A stretch of 64,000 nt of DNA from Aspidiotus rigidus (GCA_035079385.1 JAVHKY010000055.1:1984001-2048000), one strand, 5' to 3'. Positions 29,457 through 40,645 are shown, counted from the stretch's first letter. Numbers and translations: made by a program. The notes: generated by a model from the letters alone, not told the origin.

Positions 29457-31439
29457 ATGTATTCTTTAAATCCAACTACCCCCCCTACGACCGCTCAAAC
29501 CGGAAATCCGAATATGGACCTGGGAAAGCAGAACCTTGCGGCTGCTTCCCGGATGATCGAACCGCAAGTCATCTTGTCTCCTCTGCCGCCACAGAACGAG
29601 ACAAACAGCGCCAACATGATGGAAATGGACCCGTCCACGCCTATCAACCTATCATCGGACTCAGACGACGACTGGTTGAACAACAGCCAACCAACAGGAA
29701 CGAGAAAACCTAAAACCAGATTCCACCCCGCACCAGTCCACAAGGCGGCCAAGGACCACCTGAAGAGATTGCGAGCCCTCGGCTTCCATAACCTTGGCGA
29801 CACCAGAGTAAAATACTGGGAACCGAAATACCTCCACGAAGACCCTGCTCAACACAAAAGCAGGCGCCTAGTCGAATGCAGCAATATGGACACATTCCTT
29901 GCGTCCAAGGAAAAGGCAAACAACACCCACCACCCCAAGGCGAAAACACCAACCAGTAAACAACCCAGCTGCGTGCTCCCCCAAGAAAGCAACAGCAGTG
30001 CAACTGCCAGGAAGAGGCAACGGCTAGATGACACCACCCTAGAGGAATCAGCCATCATAGAGAACCTACGGAAGGAGCTGAGCCAAGAACGCAAGGCCCG
30101 CAGGGAGCTCAATGACAGAGTGAACTCTATGACAAAACAGATCTCGACGCTGACTAAAACAATTAGGGAGCTAACTGATAAACTGATGAAGCAGCAGACT
30201 CCCACCACAACCCCATCCACCCAAGATCCTAGTCTTGAAGTCCTAGCTCCAGGAATCAAGAAATTGGTGGACACAATACTCCAACCAATCCTGAGCTCCC
30301 TTGCAAGCAACGCCTCATCCACCACCTCTGGAGAGAAAAAGAAGAAGAAGAAGGGCCCTGCGCCACCAATACCCATGGCTCAGACCCAACAAAAAACCTA
30401 CGCTGCAGCAGTGACCACTCCAACGGTCCAGATTGCCGGCCATGGCCCAGCCACCAGCCACCTCAAGAAGGTTGCCGCAGCCCATGCGGCGGCAACCTCC
30501 AGTCAGTCACAAACGACCACCTCAACCCCCGCCAATTCTGCACAGGAACCTGTATTCCAGTTCCAACGTGCGGAAAAACGGCGACTGGCAAAGAAGGCCA
30601 AGGAGGCCAAGAGAGCCGAGGTGCCAAAAAAGCCCACCCCAGCTCCAATGAAGAAGAAGCGCCTGCCCTCCTCGCAGACACAGAACACCCGGAACGTCCT
30701 GTTACTCCCATCACAGGACAATCCGAACGTGCTGCAGAAGCTACAGAACATGCCGGAGGCCAACCCCGAGGCCTTGGGGGTCAAGAGGCATGTACCATTC
30801 CCATCTGGAGCGGTACTTGTCTCTTGCTCCTCACAGGAGAAGGCAGACGCCCTTAGAAAAATCGCATGTAGTGTTGGCATCCAAGAAAAGAAGATGACCA
30901 CCAAACTTCCGGAAGTCCGCATTCATGGCATCCACAAGTCCATTACTACAGAGGATATAACCACAAAAATATCCAACAAGTTTGGGGAAGCGCCCACTGA
31001 CGTGAAGCTTTTCCCCAGCAAATCCACTAAATACCCTGACTCCTTCTTCGCAGTCGCAACAACCTCGCTTGCCTTGAAGGAGAAAATGGGGAAAGCCAAC
31101 ACCATGCGATTAGGCTGGACCATGTGCCGCATTGACACTACCATCCAGGTGAAACGCTGTCCGAACTGCGACCTACTGGGACACACTGCCAGCAAGTGCA
31201 CCAGGATGGACACGCCGTCGGCAGAAGCCTCCCCCCAACCCGCTCAGACTACCTGCAAGGACTGCGTCAACTACAACGACACAGTGAAGAAGACGACAGC
31301 GGGATCCTCACACGTGAAGGCAAGATTGAGGCCTATCAACCACAAGACGGGCAACAAACAGTGCCCCACCCTTCTTGCCTTCCAAAGGAAGGCCCTGCCG
31401 ACACGCCCAGGAAAGGCTCCAACACCCGCCACACAATGA
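29457..31439 (+). CDS. ORF1 of element 4: Gag-like protein, family C
   Basis: 660 residues from ATG 29457, at the homologous position of the other families. Seen: an N-terminal Pro/Thr/Asn-rich part with SSDSDDD; a KAAKDHLKRLRALGFHN segment shared with families A and B; a charged coiled-coil-like region ~200-244; a KKKKK basic tract; a CCHC knuckle C568, C571, H576, C581; and a second CKDC...H...C cluster. Predicted RNA-binding Gag-like protein. Ends TGA overlapping the ORF2 ATG. Confidence 0.9.
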   Translation: MYSLNPTTPPTTAQTGNPNMDLGKQNLAAASRMIEPQVILSPLPPQNETNSANMMEMDPSTPINLSSDSDDDWLNNSQPTGTRKPKTRFHPAPVHKAAKDHLKRLRALGFHNLGDTRVKYWEPKYLHEDPAQHKSRRLVECSNMDTFLASKEKANNTHHPKAKTPTSKQPSCVLPQESNSSATARKRQRLDDTTLEESAIIENLRKELSQERKARRELNDRVNSMTKQISTLTKTIRELTDKLMKQQTPTTTPSTQDPSLEVLAPGIKKLVDTILQPILSSLASNASSTTSGEKKKKKKGPAPPIPMAQTQQKTYAAAVTTPTVQIAGHGPATSHLKKVAAAHAAATSSQSQTTTSTPANSAQEPVFQFQRAEKRRLAKKAKEAKRAEVPKKPTPAPMKKKRLPSSQTQNTRNVLLLPSQDNPNVLQKLQNMPEANPEALGVKRHVPFPSGAVLVSCSSQEKADALRKIACSVGIQEKKMTTKLPEVRIHGIHKSITTEDITTKISNKFGEAPTDVKLFPSKSTKYPDSFFAVATTSLALKEKMGKANTMRLGWTMCRIDTTIQVKRCPNCDLLGHTASKCTRMDTPSAEASPQPAQTTCKDCVNYNDTVKKTTAGSSHVKARLRPINHKTGNKQCPTLLAFQRKALPTRPGKAPTPATQ

Positions 31440-34400
31440 GCAGTACATTGCGAATTGTCTACCTGAACTGCAACCATGGGAAAAGCGCCACTTACAACGC
31501 CCCCTTGTTTGCAGCCTCAGAAGATGCAGACATCCTCTGCCTAACGGAGCCACACTATCCACCTGGAGCGGACAGCATAAGAGCACCTGGATGGGATTCC
31601 ATATGCCAACCCAGATGCGCTATACTCGTCAGGAAGGATATTGAGCATGTGCCCACACCAACCAACCACGAGGACATTGTAGCAACACAGATAGGATTGA
31701 CCATATTCTTCTGCTGTTATCTATCTCCAAGCGAAGAGATCCACAATGTCCTAGACCCGCTATTTGCACATGTTCAACGTCTCCAGAGAGCACCCATCAT
31801 CATCACGGGTGACTTCAACTGCCAGACCAGCATGATCCCGGGCTACCACACTACAGAGAGAGGTGCCCACTTCGAGGACTTCCTGGTGCTGGCAGACTTG
31901 GAACTGGCTAATAACACCCAGCCAACCTGGAGACGCGGCATACACACCTCAGTAAACGACTACTTCTGCTATAAGAACGTGGAGGTAGGCGATTATCTGG
32001 TGGTGGACGACGACTCTCATTCTGACCACTACCTTATCACGGCAGTGGCCAGAATGGCGGTGAGTAGGAAAGAAAAATCCTATAGTACTGACCCAGACAA
32101 GCTCTCGTCCGCAATCAGGAACCTTACATTCGCCCCGCTGAAAGTAGATACAATCAGCGAGGTGGATGGATTCCTAGGGAATCTGACTGCAATGCTCCAG
32201 GGATGCATCAAATCCGCATCCAAGGAGATTGTAGTCAGGAACAAGAAACCCCCATTCTGGTGCGCTGAACTGGAGGTCCTCAAAAGAACCTTGAAGACCA
32301 TCGCTCGCCGGATCAAGCGCACCAACTGCGACACATCTAAGTCAGTACTCCTACTCACCCGAAAGATGCTGAGGCAGGCGTACAGGAAGATACTCCTGCA
32401 GAAGAAGTTCACCTCATTCAGGGAACTCTGTACGCAGTCGTCACCGTGGGGTAAACCTTATAAACTTATGAAGTATACCCCACAGAAGCCGCTCCCACTC
32501 CTGACTAGCGCATCTGGCCAGCACTGCGTCACCAAAGCAGACAGCATCCAGCTGCTGCTAAGGGAGAAGTTTCCAGCTTCGACGCAGCTGCTGGACCGTG
32601 ACCAGCACACCGGATCCGAAGCGCCGAGCCCAGAAATAACGCCGGAAGAGGTCAAGGACATCATCCGCGTCCTTCCAAACCACAAGGCCCCCGGACCTGA
32701 CGGAATTAACACCAGAGCGGTGAAAGCCCTCAACCGCCATCACCCGGAGGTTCTCGCAGCGCTATTCACCATCTGTCTGGGACTCGGCTACTTCCCCCGC
32801 CAATGGAGAGAGGGTAGGGCCGTCTTCCTACCCAAACCAGGGAAGGATCCATCGGTCACTGGCAGTTACAGGCCACTGACCATGCTTTCTATCCTGGGGA
32901 AAGTGTACGAAAGAGTGGTCAACCGCAGAATAGTTGATCACTTTGACGTGCACAAACCACTCCACAGGCGGCAGTACGGATTCCGGAAAGGTATTGGTAC
33001 AGAGATGGCCGTCACTGAAGTGTGCAACACCTATGCGGAGAAATCAACTCAACACAGAGCAACAGCAGCTGTCTCTCTGGATATCAAAGGAGCCTTCGAC
33101 CACATCGAATGGAATGGTATCCTGGAGCAGCTAGCGGCGGCCAACGTACCACAATACCTGGTGAGGACCATTTCTTCCTACCTGTGCGACCGTACAGTGC
33201 ATTGCGAGGGCCAGAGTACAACACTGGAACGGGGCTGCCCCCAAGGCTCAGTACTGGCCCCCACTCTATGGAATGTACTGTACGACGTACTAATCAACCA
33301 AGTGGAGCAGGCCTACCCTGACATCTTCGTATATGCGGATGACACTATAGTTATTGCATCCGCAGATACAAGAGAGGAACTAGAGGAGGGAGTAAGGGAC
33401 TGCATTACCAAGGTCTCTGACTCCCTCAACACCTCCGGCCTGCTCCTCAACATTGGGAAGACAGAGATACTCCTGAAGTACCAACTGCCTCTGTACAGTA
33501 GGGGAAATGGTCAGGAAATCACCTTCACCGTGCTTGGTCACACTATCAAAGCGTCCAAGGTCATTAAGTACCTTGGCGTGATGATAGACAACAAGATGAA
33601 ATTCAAGGCGCACCTCGAGTATATGGAGGAGAAGATGATGAAGCGCATCCCCCTCCTCCAGAAACTTGCCCGCAACTTGTACGGATACAGCTTCAAGGCG
33701 CGGAAAGTGATGTTCCAGGGGCTGATCTTTTCACTTGCCAAATACTGCTCCTCTGTCTGGTACCATCGACTCCAGCTGAAGACCTATCGCAGCTCTATCG
33801 ATAAGGTCCAACGCCGGTGCGATGTGATCAGCAGCAGGAGCTACAAGGACGTTAGCAAAGAAGTCGCTAGGGTCCTTGCAGCAAGCCCTCCACTACACTT
33901 GCAAATAGCGGAAAGATCAGTCAAGTGGCTGCTCTCGAAAGATATGCCTGTCAAACACTGGGGACACCTTCCCCAGGTGGAGACTGACGACGAAGGCGGC
34001 CTAGTGCTTCATGGCGACCCGGTATCTCCAGCCGAGGTAGCCAAAGCCTTCAGAGCAGCCACCCTGAACGAGTGGAACAGAGAATGGGTTAACATATCGC
34101 CAAAGAAGTGGCCCCAGACTATGTTCCCCACCGTTCACGACCGACTGCGGATAAAGACTCCACCTAGCTTTTGGACTTCACAAGCACTCTCAGATCATGG
34201 CTGCCTCAGGTCATATCTGAAGCGAGTGAAGCCCAACGCACCCGAAGGATTTGAACTCTGTCCAGCATGTGGACCCGGCTACCCTGAGACGGCCGAGCAC
34301 GTGCTGACAGAGTGCATGCGCTTCACAGTCGGTCGACCAATGGACTGGGACAGACTCGAGGAGCACCACATACCATACCTCCAGGAGGTGATGCTGAAGC

Positions 34401-34462
34401 TGTGGAAGACGGAGAACCCACACTTCCGCATCATCAACCCAGAGATGGATGTAAGACCCTAA
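31436..34462 (+). CDS. ORF2 of element 4: endonuclease / reverse transcriptase, family C
   Basis: 1008 residues. The frame is open upstream to 31196, but that part overlaps ORF1. I take ATG 31436 because it reproduces the ATGA overlap of families A and B and gives the conserved N-terminus (YLNCNHG). Endonuclease: LTEPHYP, ITGDFNC, VNDYFCY, SDHYLI. RT: LDIKGAFDH (D549), YADD at 633-636. C-terminal zinc motif C-x2-C-x9-H-x4-C (CPAC...AEHVLTEC). Intact and likely functional. Confidence 0.92.
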   Translation: MSSTLRIVYLNCNHGKSATYNAPLFAASEDADILCLTEPHYPPGADSIRAPGWDSICQPRCAILVRKDIEHVPTPTNHEDIVATQIGLTIFFCCYLSPSEEIHNVLDPLFAHVQRLQRAPIIITGDFNCQTSMIPGYHTTERGAHFEDFLVLADLELANNTQPTWRRGIHTSVNDYFCYKNVEVGDYLVVDDDSHSDHYLITAVARMAVSRKEKSYSTDPDKLSSAIRNLTFAPLKVDTISEVDGFLGNLTAMLQGCIKSASKEIVVRNKKPPFWCAELEVLKRTLKTIARRIKRTNCDTSKSVLLLTRKMLRQAYRKILLQKKFTSFRELCTQSSPWGKPYKLMKYTPQKPLPLLTSASGQHCVTKADSIQLLLREKFPASTQLLDRDQHTGSEAPSPEITPEEVKDIIRVLPNHKAPGPDGINTRAVKALNRHHPEVLAALFTICLGLGYFPRQWREGRAVFLPKPGKDPSVTGSYRPLTMLSILGKVYERVVNRRIVDHFDVHKPLHRRQYGFRKGIGTEMAVTEVCNTYAEKSTQHRATAAVSLDIKGAFDHIEWNGILEQLAAANVPQYLVRTISSYLCDRTVHCEGQSTTLERGCPQGSVLAPTLWNVLYDVLINQVEQAYPDIFVYADDTIVIASADTREELEEGVRDCITKVSDSLNTSGLLLNIGKTEILLKYQLPLYSRGNGQEITFTVLGHTIKASKVIKYLGVMIDNKMKFKAHLEYMEEKMMKRIPLLQKLARNLYGYSFKARKVMFQGLIFSLAKYCSSVWYHRLQLKTYRSSIDKVQRRCDVISSRSYKDVSKEVARVLAASPPLHLQIAERSVKWLLSKDMPVKHWGHLPQVETDDEGGLVLHGDPVSPAEVAKAFRAATLNEWNREWVNISPKKWPQTMFPTVHDRLRIKTPPSFWTSQALSDHGCLRSYLKRVKPNAPEGFELCPACGPGYPETAEHVLTECMRFTVGRPMDWDRLEEHHIPYLQEVMLKLWKTENPHFRIINPEMDVRP

Positions 34463-35502
34463 TTGGGCATTCACCAAACTTCAAGAAGCCATCGGGCCGC
34501 AGGATGTTCCTCAAGATGCCATCGGGCCGCAGCTGATTACCAACCAACCCAAGGACTTCGGACCTTAGATAAGTATCTAGCAACAGCTTGTACTCACTAC
34601 ACCACACCCTGCTGAAGCGCCTAATTACTGGGATTGTAGCTATTTCCTGTAACCACGGGCGATAAGTGGAGTATTAGTCACGCAACAGCAGGATCACTTC
34701 TTCTCATCTATTTCAGGATAAGAATAAGTTGTCAAACAATTCATACCATAAATGTATACATGTTTTCATGACCACCCTCACACCGCATCCGGATGCTCTA
34801 CTACTGGGGAAGGCGGTTATCTCCCTGTAACCATCGACCAAAAGTGGAGTACTGGGCAATCCGCTGCGGATCAACATTTTACCTCTACTATTTCAGCTTA
34901 GAGTAAGATGTTATGAATCCACCATGCAAAGTATATGTCTCACAACCACCATCACACCGCAATCGGCTGTCCTGTTACTGGGGAAGGCGGTTATCTCCCT
35001 GTAACCATCGACCAAAAGTGGAGTACTGGACATGCCCTGCGGATCTTCTCTTCCTACTATTACAGGTATAGAAGTAAGATTGTTAATCACCATATAATTT
35101 TACAATTGTAATATTTATTTAACACTTAATATTATTGTAATTATTATTAGGTCCCCTCTACCCCACTTATCTAGGGATATGTAGAGGAGTCCCCCCCCCC
35201 GGTATTGTACCTCCCATCCTACTTTTTCTCCTCTCAGCCGCTCCGAGATCATTATTAGATCAGACGGGGCAACTGAGTGGATGATTAACAGCCGAAGTAC
35301 GAAAGGGAAACCCGTCCAGTGCATAAGTCAACTTGACAAGTCTCTGCGGGCAACCTTTGAGTATGGAAGCACTAACTATAAATTACACTTAAGATGATAA
35401 AACCCCTTGCAGTGAGCGATCTCGCTGCAAGGGCTAGTTTATAATATTGTCTTTTCCGCGTAATATACTCGCCCCACCGAGAAAGTTCGGACTGGGGAAC
35501 CC
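34463..35502 (+). other. 3' UTR of element 4 with three tandem 170-bp repeats
   Basis: 1040 nt without a gene. Repeats begin at 34601, 34771 and 34945 (periods 170 and 174). Each carries ACCAC(C)..., then ACTGGG...CTGTAACCA(T/C)...AAGTGGAGTA. Repeats 2 and 3 contain GGTTA-TCTCCCTG-TAACC, a five-base-pair hairpin. A shorter direct repeat CCATCGGGCCGCAG occurs twice near 34489-34535. The terminal twin hairpins follow at 35404-35433 and 35472-35497. Confidence 0.8.
35404..35497 (+). promoter_or_regulatory. 3'-terminal twin RNA hairpins of element 4
   Basis: Hairpin 1: 13-bp stem 35404-35416/35421-35433, loop CGAT. Hairpin 2: CCCCA/TGGGG, inner CCGA/TCGG, loop GAAAGT, bulge AC. Compared with family A, four positions of stem 1 and all four inner positions of stem 2 differ in a way that keeps pairing or gives wobble pairs. 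Confidence 0.8.
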
Positions 35503-35528
35503 AAAAAAAAAAAAAAAAAAAAAAAAAA

Positions 35529-35542
35529 GGTTAGGTTAGGTT
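35529..35542 (+). repeat. telomeric TTAGG spacer, 14 nt
   Basis: GGTTAGGTTAGGTT between element 4 and element 5. Confidence 0.9.
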
Positions 35543-36831
35543 CCCCCTCCGGGGGGCGCACTGGCGGGGGCACAATCGTGCCTTGGAACTGGTGCGTCTT
35601 CAAGTCTTACCACTGCCTTGCCGTGGCGAGGGGGCTTACGACTGGGAGAGGAAGCTACTGCTTTGGACAGCACGCGGTGGAAGCTGAAAAGCGGAAAGGC
35701 AAATAGTCGCTGTCACTCTCCAACACAGTCAACTAAAAGTGGTGTAGGCGAACTCCCCCCTCGAAGGATGTGAACCAGGGTCCTCCCTGCAGAAATGTGG
35801 GAAGAAAGGAGTAACTGACACATCCTTAAGTCTAGCTGCTACCATACTTGTATGGTGAGGGGAATCACCCCTTTGGGAGTGATAAAGCAGCATGGCTCGC
35901 GCAGCCTTCACCCTGCGTACGTCACCCGCACCCTTTAGCGCACCTGAACACCTTTACACCTTCGCTCACAATCTCTTCGCTTTTCGTACTGCTGACTACT
36001 AAAGCAGGCCAGGCCGGGCTTAGAGGCGGGGTATGCTCAGGGAATTTGGTCTTCCTCTTCCAAGGACGAACAAAAACCCCGAGTAGGAGCAGATAGTAAG
36101 TCTGACAGATCCTCCAGGATGGTTGCGGGTAGCTCTTTCAGGAGAAATGCAACACGAACAGTTTTTCACTACAAACAACTGCGTGTAACGAAAAATCAGA
36201 CTGTCGCATCAACCCTGCACTTGCACGTCCTCCCATCTTGTTGCCAGCGGGACTTCACAAGACGCTCCTTCCTCTCTTTCACACGCTTACCATCTTCGCT
36301 TTTCATGGTTGCCGACTTAAGGCAAATAGGAGAACTCAGACTATTCGGCCTCCCATACATCAAGGGAGTACGAAAAATCTGAGTACGAACAAATGTCAAG
36401 TCTGTCAGATCTTCCAGAATGGCTGCTGGTGTCTCTTGCAGGAGCAGTTGAGGCATGAAAATTCTTTCCCTCTCTCAAACAAGAAAGTGAAACAATCAGA
36501 ACTGCACCAATTGACTCTTGCACTTGAACGTCCTCCCATGCTGTTATCAGCGGGACTACGACAAATGTTCACTCCCTATAAACTATCCACTCTTGTACTT
36601 CATGGCTGCCCACTTAAGGCGAGCATAGCGGCTATAACGTGGAGTCTGCTTAGGTATCTGGACTGCGGAGTAAAATATATCTCCAAAACCACTACCAATA
36701 TCTTTGACTCATCTTCTCTGTTTTCTATGGGCTTGCTCTCTTGCATGACCTACAAAACCACAACATGAGGTCTCGCACCACATGATCGGGGCCTGCTGTT
36801 CCCCCCCAGGCGGCAGACGTTACCCCATAAT
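35543..36831 (+). repeat. 1289-bp tandem 5' unit 5.1
   Basis: Starts right after TTAGG. Carries TTTGGG and TACGTC variants, like unit 3.1. Joined CATAAT|CCCCCTCC to the next unit. Confidence 0.88.
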
Positions 36832-38135
36832 CCCCCTCCGGGGGGCGCACTGGCGGGGGCACAATTGTGCCTTGGAACTGGTGCGTCTTCAAGTCTTACC
36901 ACTGCCTTGCCGTGGCGAGGGGGCTTACGACTGGGAGAGGAAGCTACTGCTTTGGACAGCACGCGGTGGAAGCTGAAAAGCGGAAAGGCAAATAGTCGCT
37001 GTCACTCTCCAACACAGTCAACTAAAAGTGGTGTAGGCGAACTCCCCCCTCGAAGGATGTGAACCAGGGTCCTCCCTGCAGAAATGTGGGAAGAAAGGAG
37101 TAACTGACACATCCTTAAGTCTAGCTGCTACCATACTTGTATGGTGAGGGGAATCACCCCTTTGGGAGTGATAAAGCAGCATGGCTCGCGCAGCCTTCAC
37201 CCTGCGTACGTCACCCGCACCCTTTAGCGCACCTGAACACCTTTACACCTTCGCTCACAATCTCTTCGCTTTTCGTACTGCTGACTACTAAAGCAGGCCA
37301 GGCCGGGCTTAGAGGCGGGGTATGCTCAGGGAATTTGGTCTTCCTCTTCCAAGGACGAACAAAAACCCCGAGTAGGAGCAGATAGTAAGTCTGACAGATC
37401 CTCCAGGATGGTTGCGGGTAGCTCTTTCAGGAGAAATGCAACACGAACAGTTTTTCACTACAAACAACTGCGTGTAACGAAAAATCAGACTGTCGCATCA
37501 ACCCTGCACTTGCACGTCCTCCCATCTTGTTGCCAGCGGGACTTCACAAGACGCTCCTTCCTCTCTTTCACACGCTTACCATCTTCGCTTTTCATGGTTG
37601 CCGACTTAAGGCAAATAGGAGAACTCAGACTATTCGGCCTCCCATACATCAAGGGAGTACGAAAAATCTGAGTACGAACAAATGTCAAGTCTGTCAGATC
37701 TTCCAGAATGGCTGCTGGTGTCTCTTGCAGGAGCAGTTGAGGCATGAAAATTCTTTCCCTCTCTCAAACAAGAAAGTGAAACAATCAGAACTGCACCAAT
37801 TGACTCTTGCACTTGAACGTCCTCCCATGCTGTTATCAGCGGGACTACGACAAATGTTCACTCCCTATAAACTATCCACTCTTGTACTTCATGGCTGCCC
37901 ACTTAAGGCGAGCATAGCGGCTATAACGTGGAGTCTGCTTAGGTATCTGGACTGCGGAGTAAAATATATCTCCAAAACCACTACCAATATCTTTGACTCA
38001 TCTTCTCTGTTTTCTATGGGCTTGCTCTCTTGCATGACCTACAAAACCACAACATGAGGTCTCGCACCACATGATCGGGGCCTGCTGTTCCCCCCCAGGC
38101 GGCAGACGTTACCCCATAATTGGTACGGGTAGTAC
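36832..38135 (+). repeat. 1.3-kb tandem 5' unit 5.2, with 15-nt tail
   Basis: Private ACAATTGTGCC (ACAATCGTGCC elsewhere) changes the loop of a GGCAC/GTGCC hairpin. Ends CATAAT plus TGGTACGGGTAGTAC, then the truncated ORF2. Confidence 0.88.
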
Positions 38136-40368
38136 GCTGAAAAATGCACTGCGTACCCTGAACCGACGCATAAAAAGGTGTACAAATGAAGAAAGATTAC
38201 ATATCTACCTCTACACAAAGAAGATGATACAAAAAGCTTATCGAAAGTTGATGCTTGAAAGTAAGTACTCTGCCTTTAGAGAACTTTGCACACAAAGCAA
38301 ACCCTGGGGTACCCCATATAAGATGCTGAAATACGTTCCCAAAACTCCCCTTCCTCTGCTAACTAGCAACACAGGAAGGAAATGTAAAACAAAGGAGGAA
38401 AGTATACAACTACTCCTAACTGAAAAATTTCCAAAATCCAACGAAACCCTCGAGAGAAATAAATACACAGGTTCAGAGGGACCTAGCCCCAATATATCCG
38501 ATGCTGAAATCAGAGAAATAGTTAGACACCTTCAAAACCACAAAGCTCCTGGTCCTGACCTACTAAACACACTTGCCATCAAAGCCCTCATAAGACATCA
38601 CTCTGATGTTCTACCGGTACTCTTCACAGAATGTCTAGCCCAAGGCTACTTCCCTAAGTCCTGGAGAAAAGGAAGAATCCTGTTCTTACATAAAACAGGT
38701 AAAGATCCAACAAAGACTGACAGCTACAGACCCCTAGCTTTGCTCTCCATTCTTGGAAAAATATTTGAACGCATCATAAACTGGCGAATTGTAGAACACT
38801 ATAACACACACCAACCACTACACTCTAGACAATTCGGCTTCAGAAAGGACACTGGAACTGAAGAAGCGATACATAAAGTGGCACAAATATATAAGTGTCA
38901 ATCAACTAACAACCGTCTAACTGCGGCCATCTCGCTAGATATAAAAGGTGCATTCGACCACCTAGAGTGGAACGGAATACTTAGAGAACTTGCAGCAGCC
39001 AACACTCCACAATACATCATCCGCACCATATCATCATATCTGGACAATAGAACAGCCCATTCTGAAGGCCAATCAGTCCGACTCGAAAGAGGATGTCCCC
39101 AAGGATCAGTGCTCGCCCCAACGCTCTGGAACATCCTCTACGATGTCTTGATAAAGAATATCTACAACGATACTACCAAGAACATTTGTGTATACGCCGA
39201 CGATACAATACTTATTATAGCAGCAAACACTGCAAATGAGCTAGAAATCAAAATTAAGCAATGCATTCAGACAATAGCAGAAGAACTACAAAAAATCGGA
39301 CTCCTCTTAAATGTAGGTAAGACCGAAATACTGCTACGAAACCATCTACCATTATACGCACGAAACGGCAATGAAATGCTCACTATAAACGTAGATAACT
39401 ACATACTGACCACAAAGAAAACCATAAAATACCTAGGTATAATGCTGGACCACAAGCTAAAGTATAAAGAACACCTGAAATATATTGAAGAAAAATCCCT
39501 AAAACGCATACCCATCCTACAGAATGTGGCAAGAAACTTATACGGTTACAGCTATAAGGCTCGCAAAACTATGTTCCAGGGTCTCATCTACAGTGTAATA
39601 AAATACTGTTCAACAGTCTGGTATGATAGACTACAACTGAAAACTTATAAGAACATAATCAGCAAAATCCAAAGACGCTGTGATATCATCATAAGCAGGG
39701 CGTATCATGACATCAACAAAGAAACAGCAAACATCTTAGCCAATGATCCCCCACTACACCTAAAAATCTATGAAAGGTCCATCAAATGGCTACTAAAGAA
39801 AAATCTCCCAATACCCCACTGGGGACATCTACCGCAAGTGGAAATCGGCCCCAATGGAGAGTACACCCGAGACGACAACACACCCATATCTGGAAGCGAA
39901 CTCTCCAAAGTCCTTCATAATGCCACAATAGAACAGTGGAATAACGAATGGCAAAACATCACACCTAAGAAATGGGCCCATCATCTCTACCCCACTGTAT
40001 ATGATCGAAGGAGAATAAAAGAGCCACCAAACTTCTGGACATCTATGGCAATCAGTGACCACGGATGTTTTAAACACTACCTAAAGAGGATAAATAAAAT
40101 CCCAAATGACCAATGCCCTTGCGGATTTGATGTTGAAAATGCAAAACATGTGTTCACTAACTGCATCCGCTTTGTCAGCAATAGACCACTCGACTGGAAC
40201 AAGCTGGAAAGCTATCATCTACCATATCTAAATCAGGTCATGCTGAAACTCTGGAAAATAGAAAACCCTCTGTTCACCATAAAGAACACACCAACGGAAG
40301 ACGATCAATTTGCGCCGAAACCAAGATACCAAACCTCTCCATCATCAACACCTACATTAATTAATTAA
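38136..40368 (+). pseudogene. 5'-truncated family-A ORF2 (RT and C-terminal zinc domain only)
   Basis: Begins at the residue matching about 285 of full ORF2 (LKNALRTLNRRIKR), so the whole endonuclease is gone, while RT motif A, YADD and the C-terminal zinc motif are intact. By chance the frame stays open through the linker into unit 5.2, giving a chimeric frame from ATG 38071 (765 codons, MIGACCSPPGGRRYPIIGTG then ORF2). Whether it is translated is unknown. As a retrotransposon gene it is dead for endonuclease-dependent insertion. Confidence 0.88.
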
Positions 40369-40642
40369 TAAGTAACGTAAGCTAAGTACGGAATCTCCTC
40401 TACAGAGCAGAAATCCTCCTGGATAAGACTCTGGGGGCCTCCGTGGCTGGCAAGAAGTTCATTATTTGTCAACTGCTGTCCGCAATACTGGGAGACCACT
40501 GTCTTGGCCAATTCCCCAATACTGCGTGACATCTGTAAAACCCCCCTGCCAGGAGCGATCTTCTGGCAGGGGCTATCATATAATAATTGCATATTACGCG
40601 GAATACACTTGCGCCAGGGAGAAAGTTCCCATTGGCGAACCC

Positions 40643-40645
<3 letters not shown>
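40369..40645 (+). other. 3' UTR of element 5 with twin hairpins
   Basis: Same 277 nt as elements 1 and 3; hairpins at 40543-40572 and 40612-40637. Confidence 0.82.

Larger units (their letters stand above)
28630..35528 (+). mobile_element. Element 4: full-length TRAS-like element, family C
   Basis: Complete element without tandem 5' units: 5' UTR 28630-29456, ORF1, ORF2, a 1040-nt 3' UTR and poly(A) 35503-35528, flanked by TTAGG on both sides. Coding sequence is visibly richer in G and C than family A, although it shares the 5' terminus and 3' hairpins. Both ORFs are intact. The fragment at 11681-12255 is a truncated relative. Confidence 0.9.

Noticed and set aside
31196..31435. Upstream extension of element 4 ORF2
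   Set aside because: Overlaps the zinc-knuckle end of ORF1 in another frame; the ATGA start is conserved.
38121..38135. TGGTACGGGTAGTAC as a tRNA primer-binding site of an LTR element
   Set aside because: No LTRs or TG...CA ends; it begins with TGG only by chance as far as can be seen.
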